Below, in pieces: positions 62,201-64,000 of a stretch of DNA of 64,000 nt (positions are counted from its first letter, which is position 1; every line of letters starts with the position of its first letter). This DNA comes from Liolophura sinensis (Eukaryota; Mollusca; Polyplacophora; Chitonida; Chitonidae): the NCBI RefSeq assembly GCF_032854445.1, contig NC_088301.1, positions 29,002,402 to 29,066,401 on the forward strand. The letters run 5' to 3'. The notes under the pieces are model-generated. The model was given only the letters and a program-made list of their open reading frames with translations. It searched no databases and was not told the DNA's origin. Made by a program: the position numbers and the translations under genes.

Positions 62201-64000
62201 AGACACTTGTCACACTGGTGCAACTGGTATCAAACAAACTTCATGGAAGCCTGCACAATGTAGTCTGCTCGATACCACTCTGAAAACAATGAAGCATGAA
62301 ACTGACATTCCAAAGAAGCATGACTGACTCCAGCTGAGTATAGACTAGATGTATCACATGTGTAACAGTACAAGGAATAAGTACCTGGTTAACAACTCTG
62401 CAGAACTCCTTTAGTTTGTCAATGACACATGACAGAACCTCTTTTTGATGAACAGTTTCATCATCCTCAGGTGTTTTAGAGTCCCTGAAATATAAGTAGA
62501 CGCTGTTACAGCCAAATCTAAGTGACTGGCATGGTGACTGGCATGAAGAGTACCCATGGCTGTCACTTCGCTTTCAACATATAAGGCTATGGAAATTTGG
62601 TTTGAAAAAATAGCACAAAAACAGTTTCATTTTCATATCAGTACGCTGTTCCAAAATAACAGCATAAATTTGACTGAATTTTCTCTTCTTGACTTCTTGC
62701 CCCATAAAGCCTGTTCAAGACATACTATTTATATAAAAGAGGTATGGAAACATTACCTGGCATGGTAAAATACTTCCACTTTGTCAGAGTGTACTTGTAT
62801 GAGAAGCCAGAAGTTGATGACGAGAGGAGACTGGACGGTGACTCCACTGGCAGATATCACTTCATCATCATCACTACCTGAATCACTGGCCCCACCCTCA
62901 TATCCTATACATATGTACACACAGTTAATGAACAGATAGCAATTTTCCAGGCAGTACATTTCTAATCTAGATTTGATACCAGTCTTACCTGCAGTCTCAA
63001 AGATGAAAAAATGTCTCTGATCATAAACTGCTACAACCTTACCATAACTACAACTAAACAGATATTCCACTTGGAATTTTTTTTTTTTTGGAGCTATCTT
63101 CCCCAAAACAGCAAGGCTGTATTAGTTACTTGAAACTGACTTTTTGACTAATTGTTGTTGAATGACATATTTTCCACTTACCCTGATAAATATTCCCACA
63201 TGTGACGTACAAATTTGCACCCTATAATGGTGGAAGTCGAGTGGTCTTCAATGAACATTAGACTTACAAAATTTAAATCTACGCTGAATGCACATGCCTG
63301 AATATTATTACAACTTCAGTATCTTTTATTTGCATCTCCTAGAGCAACACCATTACCTCCTTCTGTGTAGCTGCCAGTTGAGGACACCCACGAGGGTGTT
63401 TGGGGTCGGGTGGAGGTGCGACTGAGGGGTGTGCCTGGTCCTGAAGGCCCTGAGAAATGCCGTACCCGTGAGTGGAGAGCCATCTGGGGTGCACTAGCCA
63501 CACTCTTCAACATGGTGTTAGGGGAGTCACCTTCCTTGGTCACTCTTTCCGGCGTGGTATCCAGAGGGACAGCCTGACCCTCCATGGTGAACCCTGAGAA
63601 ACTGGAGGATCGCTTGAGAACACCTGATTGCTCCGATGACACGGCTGTTGTAATTGGATAGGACGTTGTTGGCTGTACATTCACCATGCTGGAGCAGGAC
63701 TTGATAGTGGCCTGGCTCCCTGGGCCACAGTCTCGCAGTGAATCCCTCTCAATGGCCTCCACAGATTCCAGAAGGTTAACAGCAGACTTTCTGCCCTGTG
63801 GAGGGCCCTGTTTTGTCTCAGGGCTCTCGCTGGACTGCTTGGATGTGCACTCCACGGGTTTGAATCCAAGAGATCGTGACAGTTTGTCCAGCCCCTGGTC
63901 TCCCTTACCTATGCTTACATCATCTGCCAGGAACACAGCATCAGGACTAGAAACAATCTGACTTACCTCCCTTTCTTTGTCTGTGGGTTTATAGGGGGTA
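23110..64000 (-). CDS. SZT2: SZT2-like KICSTOR complex subunit, C-terminal part (33 exons in window; 5' end beyond the right edge)
   Basis: The 33 - strand exons listed below total about 5.86 kb (about 1950 codons) and end in TGA at 23110-23112. In known animals SZT2 is a roughly 3400-residue scaffold that joins KPTN, ITFG2 and KICS2 in KICSTOR, recruits GATOR1 to the lysosome and so lets mTORC1 switch off under amino-acid or glucose shortage. Recognition rests on recalled family segments, such as LYTYNW followed by RLVQWHSARSHLL and QKMGLFHH, LIRFRIWARGQVDV, GYNLAGFLADFYHIHP and LLLVPEADED. No catalytic motif is expected. The length fits the C-terminal part of the family, leaving about 1400 residues to the right. 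Splice phases agree at all junctions except 58513/57285. The introns are swollen by SINEs, minisatellites and a retroelement. The assignment was made without a database search. Confidence 0.82.
23483..23612 (-). CDS. SZT2: SZT2-like exon 32
   Basis: Acceptor CTCAGTCAG, donor TGTGTG|GTGAGA. It encodes FCSILLNPVPIAACEYTDDG and FEIESLSFKEYYIQDMELC. Reading past the donor gives a stop at 23445, but the strong GTGAGA and the phase match to exon 33 favour splicing. Confidence 0.8.
23900..24515. repeat. Minisatellite, about 42-bp unit (84-bp higher order)
   Basis: Repeats of CACACGTAGATCCTACGACA plus GACAAACACATCCATCACAG. GATCC positions 24192, 24235, 24276, 24319, 24360 and 24403 alternate at 43 and 41 bp, so two variant units alternate. 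It lies in the intron between SZT2-like exons 31 and 32. Confidence 0.9.
24823..24903 (-). CDS. SZT2: SZT2-like exon 31
   Basis: Acceptor TGATACACAG, donor AGAGCC|GTAAGT. 27 codons: ALINPWANVRRLENFMLLHV then DNQNHRA. Phase 0 at both ends. Confidence 0.85.
25167..25440 (-). mobile_element. SINE-B copy
   Basis: Left tail ATTTATTTAGTTACTTATTTG, then a degenerate core with GGAGGAAACCAAGAGTGCC and TACTGTCACCAAGCCTCCA, features shared with the copy at 47.4 kb. Confidence 0.6.
25551..25706 (+). mobile_element. SINE-A, 5'-truncated
   Basis: GCCAGCAACCTGCGGATGAT, CACCATAATGCTGGCTGTC and TTGAGTACGGCGTAAAACAC, with an AAATAAATAAATAAAT tail, in + orientation. The tRNA head is missing. Confidence 0.85.
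26493..26693 (-). CDS. SZT2: SZT2-like exon 30
   Basis: Acceptor TGTGATGCAG, donor TTTGTG|GTGAGT. It encodes FSKLSFLEFSELLSMVTKWP and METMSLPWYHSLAQLLVTKN. Exactly 67 codons, phase 0. Confidence 0.88.
27203..27344 (-). CDS. SZT2: SZT2-like exon 29
   Basis: Acceptor TGTTTGTACAG, donor AATCT|GTAAGC. It encodes VKIKNMVDSSMTLCRRDLLW and an acidic-basic tail (DSGEEDSKRKKRSDTDDSK). Phase 2 in, 0 out. Confidence 0.85.
28057..28234 (-). CDS. SZT2: SZT2-like exon 28
   Basis: Acceptor ATGCTATAG, donor CCATAC|GTGTAC, chosen because exon 29 needs phase 2; an earlier GTATAC would break frame. It encodes THPMRHHIGIRQESLNYLGV and VMPLLKEELLAAELVYYH. Confidence 0.8.
30444..30732 (-). CDS. SZT2: SZT2-like exon 27
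   Basis: Acceptor GGCCCTGTAG, donor CAACAG|GTACAT. It encodes EVVKETQQALVCQNFHKISC, FDVGLVIVAEGHTMLQELEQ and RFYVIMTSRRDLFPRSHLDR. The largest exon of the C-terminal third. Phase 0 in, 1 out. Confidence 0.9.
31423..31553 (-). CDS. SZT2: SZT2-like exon 26
   Basis: Acceptor GTTACTTTCAG, donor GACTAT|GTAAGT. It encodes STLMFTNMNTSGDQLYSYMV and EHAKLYDMKAVKMIISPSDM. Phase 1 in, 0 out. Confidence 0.88.
31876..32040. repeat. CA/CAGA-rich simple repeat beside exon 25
   Basis: (CA)n then (CAGA)n with interspersed GGCAATCACACAAACAGACA blocks. It reaches to within about 20 bp of the donor of exon 25. Confidence 0.85.
32062..32275 (-). CDS. SZT2: SZT2-like exon 25
   Basis: Acceptor TTTGTTTTCAG, donor GAGA|GTAAGT. 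It encodes HVHSFAHDFHLRCIQSYIQG and FKTGYNLAGFLADFYHIHPN, a strong family signature. A (CAGA)n tract starts about 20 bp beyond its donor. Confidence 0.92.
32298..32548 (-). mobile_element. SINE-A, full-length
   Basis: Tail TATTTATTTACTTATTTGAT, body GAAACCGGGCAGAGCCCGGG, box A complement GCGCTAACCAACTGAGCCAC. It is inserted just upstream of exon 25's acceptor (about 20 bp away). Confidence 0.9.
33286..33432. mobile_element. Long palindrome / hairpin MITE-like element
   Basis: Left arm CAGTTACCTCCTTTGGTGTC... and right arm ...GACACCAAAACCAAAGGAGG TAACTG are inverted copies over about 60 bp each (the right arm has 5 extra bases), around a loop of about 20 bp. The core GGCCATCTTTTGTCAC matches exactly. 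Confidence 0.85.
33888..34146. repeat. 24-bp minisatellite
   Basis: About ten copies of GAAATAAGAATAATGAAATC plus CTGA, with C/T variants. The unit is a multiple of three, which leaves a false open frame (LFLRIS repeats) on the - strand. Confidence 0.9.
34341..34480 (-). mobile_element. SINE-B fragment
   Basis: Tail-like TTTATTTCATTTACTTGACT, then TTGTTTAAGGCCATTTTGAA and GGTTGGAGGAAACGACAGCC, matching the family core in degenerate form. Confidence 0.5.
34554..34758 (-). CDS. SZT2: SZT2-like exon 24
   Basis: Acceptor TCTCTCAAG, donor CCCAG|GTATTA. An acidic-basic run (SEDISEEEEKQKKR) is followed by LPGGIMLMELNYRDVYFCVK and LFAYDCIQLPLGISINPQ. Phase 2 in, 0 out. Confidence 0.88.
34868..35165 (-). 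mobile_element. SINE-B copy with a tRNA-like head
   Basis: The body contains CAATGATGGTCAGTTACTTG and CACACCATATTGGTAGAAGG. The right end on the - strand carries a box-B-like GCAGGTTCAAACCCAACC (35097-35117), so SINE-B also appears tRNA-derived. Confidence 0.65.
35269..35513 (-). CDS. SZT2: SZT2-like exon 23
   Basis: Acceptor CTCTGTAG, donor GCGCGG|GTAAGA. A basic linker is followed by EPWHVELRSSFITQYIQYLQ and SMGFMQVQTRPASP. Phase 0 in, 2 out. Confidence 0.88.
36072..36240 (-). mobile_element. SINE-B fragment
   Basis: Tail GATTTATTTATTTATTTGGC, body GGTGGAGGAAATCACCAACC and GACAAGTTACTGGCAAACTT. It abuts the intron side of exon 22. Confidence 0.6.
36415..36585 (-). CDS. SZT2: SZT2-like exon 22
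   Basis: Acceptor ATTTGCAG, donor ATCG|GTTAGA (weak). It encodes EDYLSVLKHASRLVHYCATP and LLLSPISRRKAMGRREVERP. Exactly 57 codons, phase 0. Confidence 0.85.
37010..37052. repeat. Short perfect hairpin (17-bp arms)
   Basis: TTTATTTTTCTACAATT and AATTGTAGAAAAATAAA flank a 9-bp AT spacer. Confidence 0.8.
37465..37660 (-). mobile_element. SINE-B fragment
   Basis: TTTATTTACTTATTTATTAG tail, CATGTCAGTTTTATGGCTGG core, GAAACCTGAGTGTCTGGGG body. Confidence 0.6.
37803..39540. repeat. 35-bp minisatellite, about 50 copies, with a 280-bp higher-order period
   Basis: The unit is GTACATGTATGCCAGATGTG then GGCAATCTTGTGTAG, with TGTAG/TGCAG and CTTG/CATG variants and occasional GAAGG. Translated blocks at 38026-38220 and 38306-38500 are identical, as expected if eight-unit (280-bp) blocks were duplicated. 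Because 35 is not a multiple of three and the unit lacks stops, long frames open on both strands; none is a gene. It lies in the intron after SZT2-like exon 21. Confidence 0.95.
39560..39636 (-). CDS. SZT2: SZT2-like exon 21, next to a minisatellite
   Basis: Acceptor TGTCTCACAG, donor TAGCT|GTGAGT. It encodes TERAIRLQKLYHEWHQRPGS then NLPIA. Its 5' splice site lies about 20 bp from a 1.7-kb tandem array in the following intron. Phase 1 in, 0 out. Confidence 0.85.
39795..40147. mobile_element. Foldback MITE-like element, copy 2, TA-flanked
   Basis: GGGGAGTGTCAAGTTCGAAC at the left and TTCCAACTTGAAACTCCCC at the right form inverted repeats extending about 90 bp inward (to GTTAGGCAAC / GTTGCCTAAC). 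TA dinucleotides flank both ends (39793-39794, 40148-40149), as for Tc1/mariner-type MITEs. Confidence 0.75.
40654..40930 (-). CDS. SZT2: SZT2-like exon 20
   Basis: Acceptor TACCTTGCAG, donor CGCAGAG|GTGGCG, chosen because the next exon needs phase 1. It encodes SQNCFIQQNMEIELLIRSST and ASHAHLRIYRPFDESYNGLK. Confidence 0.85.
41284..42200 (+). pseudogene. Ty3/gypsy LTR retrotransposon pol fossil (RT and RNase H)
   Basis: A + strand reverse transcriptase fragment (41294-41611) carries GFGLCNAPATFQRAMNQVL and the active-site box YIDDV; it ends at an in-frame TAG (41609-41611). After further stops and shifts, an RNase H segment (41971-42198) carries WTDHNSLLWL, GQLARWLEELSQYD and NADTLFR. No integrase, gag or LTR was recognised. 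It lies antisense in the intron between SZT2-like exons 19 and 20 and is clearly dead. Confidence 0.9.
42449..42909. repeat. 52-bp minisatellite derived from a SINE-A tail, about 8.9 copies
   Basis: The unit CATCTTGCACAACAGTCTCA then TGCCATACTCAAGAATATTTCACTTGTTCGGT contains the SINE-A segment GCCRTACTCAAGAATATTTC. Right of the last copy, GAGCAGATCCCGGGGAAAAC resembles the next SINE-A segment. 52 is not a multiple of three, so all three + frames stay open; these are not genes. Confidence 0.92.
43046..43216 (-). CDS. SZT2: SZT2-like exon 19
   Basis: Acceptor GTTGTTGTCAG, donor GCACAG|GTAATG. It encodes FCLYTYNWAGDLTSMLSRLF, SRLVQWHSARSHLLHNLIHQ and KMGLFHHHSLT, a segment I associate strongly with SZT2. 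Exactly 57 codons, phase 0 at both ends. Confidence 0.92.
43505..43745 (-). mobile_element. SINE-B copy, tail-truncated
   Basis: GCAGTCAATTTTATGGGAAA, CCACCAGCCTTTAGCAAGTT, CTTCCCCACATGTGACCTTC and GTCACTAAGGTCCCTCAGCA match the other SINE-B copies. Confidence 0.6.
43808..44010 (-). mobile_element. SINE-A, nearly complete
   Basis: Tail TTACTTATTTATTTGATTGG, GGCCGTACTCAAGAATATTT, GGTGGGAGGAAACCCGGCAG, head complement TAGCGCGCTAGCCAACTGAG; the middle is shortened. Confidence 0.88.
44283..44431 (-). CDS. SZT2: SZT2-like exon 18
   Basis: Acceptor ATTCTCTAAG, donor AAGAG|GTATGT. It encodes AHKKYLKFPPYELVENPDRL and VPRQRLLVITVKQKE. Phase selects this acceptor; the nearer CACAAG gives a stop. Confidence 0.85.
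45252..45432 (-). CDS. SZT2: SZT2-like exon 17
   Basis: Acceptor CTTTGTTGCAG, donor GTGCAG|GTAATG. It encodes DLSGGLITSPGQENSYLMIG and WKSCLDLSLGFEAPSELCSN. Phase 0 in, 1 out. Confidence 0.85.
46096..46292 (-). CDS. SZT2: SZT2-like exon 16
   Basis: Acceptor ATACTTACAG, donor TTGTG|GTAACA. It encodes KTQAAVLSRFSVDTVLREIQ and SSDVKPVLYKLSRCERDGQY. Phase 1 in, 0 out. Confidence 0.85.
46745..47004 (-). mobile_element. SINE-A, full-length
   Basis: Left TTTTTATTTGATTAGTGCTT, GCTGTACTCAACAATATTTC, GAAGCCAGCATGAGCTGGAC, and box A complement GTGCTAACCAACTGAGCCAC at the right end. Confidence 0.9.
47087..47288 (-). CDS. SZT2: SZT2-like exon 15
   Basis: Acceptor TTGGCCACAG, donor AGAAAG|GTAATG. It encodes QQDWDLRTLVQKYESGERGS and LSVKHWTNLVDWMELCAQK. 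Phase 0 in, 1 out. Confidence 0.88.
47418..47690 (-). mobile_element. SINE-B, best-preserved copy
   Basis: Tail TTTATTTATTTATTTGATTG, then TTGTTTAAAGCCATACTGAA, CGATGGCAGTCAGTTTTAAG, ACACCATTTTGGTGGAAAAC and TTATTGTCACCAAGGACACA. It served as the reference for calling the other copies. Confidence 0.7.
47851..48008 (-). CDS. SZT2: SZT2-like exon 14
   Basis: Acceptor TTGTCTTCAG, donor CCTAGG|GTAATT. A basic, Ser/Pro-rich linker (GRDRERRMSG, QWAPPPSPFQSLFSEFKKK), probably disordered. Phase 1 in, 0 out. Confidence 0.8.
49225..49452 (-). CDS. SZT2: SZT2-like exon 13
   Basis: Acceptor TTGCTTTCAG, donor CACTG|GTCAGT. It encodes TALIRFRIWARGQVDVKGLV and KRLTEAVCHALCDIVMEYRL, among the most SZT2-like segments. 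Phase 1 in and 1 out. Confidence 0.9.
49891..50061 (-). CDS. SZT2: SZT2-like exon 12
   Basis: Acceptor TTTAAACAG, donor ACCAG|GTAAAG. It encodes GIACISLALVDGQQKLKHLV and YMEWLDKGTLDQLVETCVYH. The phase fixes this acceptor over a nearer TATAAG. Confidence 0.88.
50597..50843 (-). CDS. SZT2: SZT2-like exon 11
   Basis: Acceptor TATCAACAG, donor GCAAAG|GTGATT. It encodes FIQQIGQEPNTELLLTVPSS, SMELFALMYYLRQNLQQFLH and a Gly-rich end (TPQGAGGK). Phase 0 in, 1 out. Confidence 0.88.
51822..51943 (-). CDS. SZT2: SZT2-like exon 10
   Basis: Acceptor GTTGTTGCAG, donor TTCAT|GTGAGTG. It encodes GAEIRELIQILQRRLDDAVL and DMISLMLFRNPMCKLTPEDV. Phase 1 in, 0 out. It is separated from exon 9 by a 4.1-kb intron filled with minisatellites. 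Confidence 0.85.
52205..54390. repeat. 47-bp minisatellite, about 46 copies
   Basis: The unit CAGTGTCTAGATCTGATTCA then TGTACCTTATAGGGACACTCAAAGGCT varies as GGGT/GGCT, TATAG/TGTAG and CTC/CTTC. It fills half of the intron between SZT2-like exons 9 and 10. No plausible gene. Confidence 0.95.
55136..55850. repeat. 24-bp minisatellite (GTTGTCTGTGTTGATGTCAG + TGAG), about 30 copies
   Basis: Each unit is eight codons, so + strand frames stay open (VVCVDVSE repeats, 239 codons) and the - strand reads TTSLTPTQ-like repeats. There is no start context, splice sites or conservation; treated as an array in the same intron as the 47-bp repeat. Confidence 0.92.
56027..56134 (-). CDS. SZT2: SZT2-like exon 9
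   Basis: Acceptor CAACCTCAG, donor CCAG|GTGGGC. An upstream alternative AG (GTATTGTAG) would put a stop in frame and is rejected. It encodes EKEADSISVGSFGIMRLDSR and HEECIELSVHGIAQP. Confidence 0.8.
56195..56475. repeat. 26-bp minisatellite, about 10 copies
   Basis: GGCATAGAACACCATAACAA + TACTAT repeats with period 26 (56201, 56227 and so on). It starts about 60 bp upstream of the acceptor of SZT2-like exon 9. Confidence 0.92.
56628..56925 (+). mobile_element. SINE-C-related tRNA-derived SINE
   Basis: The head ends with box-B-like CAATCAAACCCGGGTCATAC; the body holds TGGCGGCAGGACTTTGTCAG and GTGGACTCGCCTTGCCACAA; the tail is TTAGTACAATATAAAGCCCC with ATTCATTCATT. Confidence 0.75.
56948..56992 (-). 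mobile_element. SINE-A tail fragment
   Basis: TATTTATTTATTTGATTTGT followed by GTTTTACGCCCTGCTCTAAG; only the tail end survives. Confidence 0.6.
57285..57370 (-). CDS. SZT2: SZT2-like exon 8
   Basis: Acceptor TGATTTCAG, donor GGAGAG|GTCAGA. The convincing frame reads VGEFFIEVPGHLWEYRASQL then QQAYSGWRG and joins exon 9 in phase. The upstream phase conflicts with exon 7. Confidence 0.75.
57468..57617 (-). mobile_element. SINE-A body fragment
   Basis: GTGGCCAGCATTATGGTGGG, CGACCATCCGCAGGTTGTTG, GTCAGCATGAGCTGGACTTG; both ends are missing. Confidence 0.85.
57630..57765. repeat. SINE-B-like fragment
   Basis: The - strand CAGTGAATATAAGACTGTGC and following bases align with TGAGTGCAAGACTGTGCAAA of the copy at 58.8 kb. 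An exon-like open frame here (VYVESFDGRG) is therefore repeat-derived. Confidence 0.45.
58490..58512. repeat. (TA)n microsatellite at the donor of exon 7
   Basis: About 11 TA units directly next to the 5' splice site of SZT2-like exon 7 (GTATATATA on the - strand). Confidence 0.9.
58513..58592 (-). CDS. SZT2: SZT2-like exon 7
   Basis: Acceptor GTTGCAG, donor GCTG|GTATAT lying directly against a (TA)n microsatellite. It encodes IEDCVLGVADGLLSEASGTT then RENEDA. It starts in phase with exon 6 but ends at phase 1, whereas exon 8 needs phase 2: the only junction in the gene that does not close. Confidence 0.65.
58755..58950 (-). mobile_element. SINE-B copy, degenerate
   Basis: ATGATGATGGTCAGTTTTAA, GACCTTTGGCAATGCCATAA, CAAACAGCCCTATCAGCACT, TACTGTCACCAAGATACCAC. 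Confidence 0.6.
59041..59375 (-). mobile_element. SINE-C-related copy that mimics an exon
   Basis: The left end is the tail complement (GGGGTTTAATGTCGTACATA); the right end holds GACTTCGAGGCAGAGGCTCT and ACCAAAGTCTTTGGTATTAC, the head complement. The body (GAGGCAGGGTGAGTCCATGT, CTGCCACCACTGAAGTATCA) aligns with the copy at 56.6-56.9 kb. On the - strand it contains a 48-codon open block with a CTCAG acceptor-like site. Confidence 0.8.
59566..59668 (-). CDS. SZT2: SZT2-like exon 6
   Basis: Acceptor TGTTCCAG, donor CTCAG|GTACGT. It encodes GVQVLRARLNTFSVNNRKNM and FVIRESVTENVFYL. It ends with two bases of a codon, which join exon 7 directly as R-I-E-D. Confidence 0.85.
59770..60395 (-). repeat. 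SINE-A copy whose middle is tandemly amplified (99-bp unit, five copies)
   Basis: The left part is a SINE-A tail (TATTTATTTATTTATTTGGT) with a second partial start (TTGGTGTTTTACGCAGCACT). The SINE middle, CCAGCATTATGAGTGGAGGC through CCATGTATGACCGGACAGGT, then recurs at 59904, 60004, 60103, 60202 and 60301. The 99-bp unit equals 33 codons, so frames of 181-218 codons are open by chance of period; they are not genes. Confidence 0.92.
60888..61058 (-). CDS. SZT2: SZT2-like exon 5
   Basis: Acceptor GTCAACAG, donor CAGAG|GTATGC. An acidic run (DLEEEEEDTSRNQ) is followed by LKLKPGFFACDPVLKHHFLL and HPRIKTGPTRG. Phase 1 in and 1 out. Confidence 0.85.
61523..61643 (-). CDS. SZT2: SZT2-like exon 4
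   Basis: Acceptor TTTGACAG, donor CTCAG|GTACAA. It encodes HMLLLNLYETRMCNLLLVPE followed by ADEDVTWKRDS, one of the segments that recalls SZT2. Phase 0 in, 1 out. Confidence 0.85.
62080..62255 (-). mobile_element. SINE-B fragment
   Basis: TTTTTTGTTCATTTATTTTT, AAATGATGGCAATTAGTATA, GGTGGAGGAAACCAGAGAGT, CACATGAGACACTTGTCACA. Confidence 0.55.
62385..62484 (-). CDS. SZT2: SZT2-like exon 3
   Basis: Acceptor TTTCAG, donor CCAG|GTAC. It reads DSKTPEDDETVHQKEVL and CVIDKLKEFCRVVNQ, an amphipathic helix. Phase 2 in, phase 0 out, matching both neighbours. Confidence 0.8.
62757..62904 (-). CDS. SZT2: SZT2-like exon 2
   Basis: Acceptor TGTATAG, donor CCAG|GTAATG. The first two bases complete a Gly codon. 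It encodes an acidic loop (ASDSGSDDDEVISASG), then the structured-looking SPLVINFWLLIQVHSDKVEVF. Confidence 0.8.
63140..63265 (-). mobile_element. SINE-B fragment
   Basis: ATTCCCACATGTGACGTACA, CACCCTATAATGGTGGAAGT, CGAGTGGTCTTCAATGAACA, matching the central part of the family. Confidence 0.55.
63357..64000 (-). CDS. SZT2: SZT2-like exon 1 of window (open at right edge)
   Basis: The frame is open from the window edge to the donor GGAG|GTAATG at 63355-63356. It encodes a Ser/Pro/Gly-rich, probably disordered linker (SSSFSGFTMEG, SGPSGPGTPLSRTSTRPQTP). An in-frame GTAAGT near 63962 and a CTAG near 63950 lie within the reading frame, so the true 5' boundary of this exon is uncertain. Confidence 0.7.

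Overview
The window looks like animal nuclear DNA from a lophotrochozoan, most likely a mollusc. It is AT-rich, its genes have many small exons and large introns, and it is full of tRNA-derived SINEs whose tails (ACGCCGTACTCAAGAATATT on the + strand, and AGTACGACGTTAAACCCC) I associate with molluscan genomes. Species cannot be told from the sequence. No bacterial genes, CRISPR arrays or rRNA/tRNA genes were seen.

Layout: two protein genes converge. The + strand gene (3' part only; coding exons 3548-4227, 12838-14063 and 14781-14835) encodes a charged, disordered protein with six copies of an E-R-E-I-R-x-x-x-E-R-E-E motif. This is the signature of the AKAP2 C-terminal / MISP family of actin- and PKA-associated scaffolds. 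Its 3' UTR appears to run to a poly(A) signal between about 15.63 and 17.18 kb. A region without recognisable genes (about 17.2-23.1 kb) holds SINEs, a GT-rich minisatellite and a foldback element.

The - strand gene fills 23.1-64.0 kb. I reconstructed 33 coding exons (about 5.86 kb, about 1950 codons). Nearly all splice phases agree, and the last exon ends in a stop at 23110-23112. The protein matches the C-terminal part of SZT2, the roughly 3400-residue scaffold of the KICSTOR complex that tethers GATOR1 to lysosomes and restrains mTORC1 when nutrients are low. Its 5' part lies beyond the right edge. One junction (58513 to 57285) does not keep frame and needs checking.

The SZT2 introns carry an unusual density of tandem arrays: 35-bp units with a 280-bp higher-order period, 47-bp, 52-bp, 24-bp (two unrelated), 26-bp, about 42-bp and 99-bp. 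Two of them (52 bp and 99 bp) clearly grew inside SINE copies. The introns also hold a decayed Ty3/gypsy pol fossil, a pair of related TA-flanked foldback (MITE-like) elements, a 147-bp near-perfect palindrome, and at least three SINE families. Most long open frames outside the two genes come from these arrays and are not genes. No clearly new biological system was found; the strongest novelties are structural (SINE-nucleated minisatellites, higher-order arrays beside splice sites, a SINE that mimics an exon).
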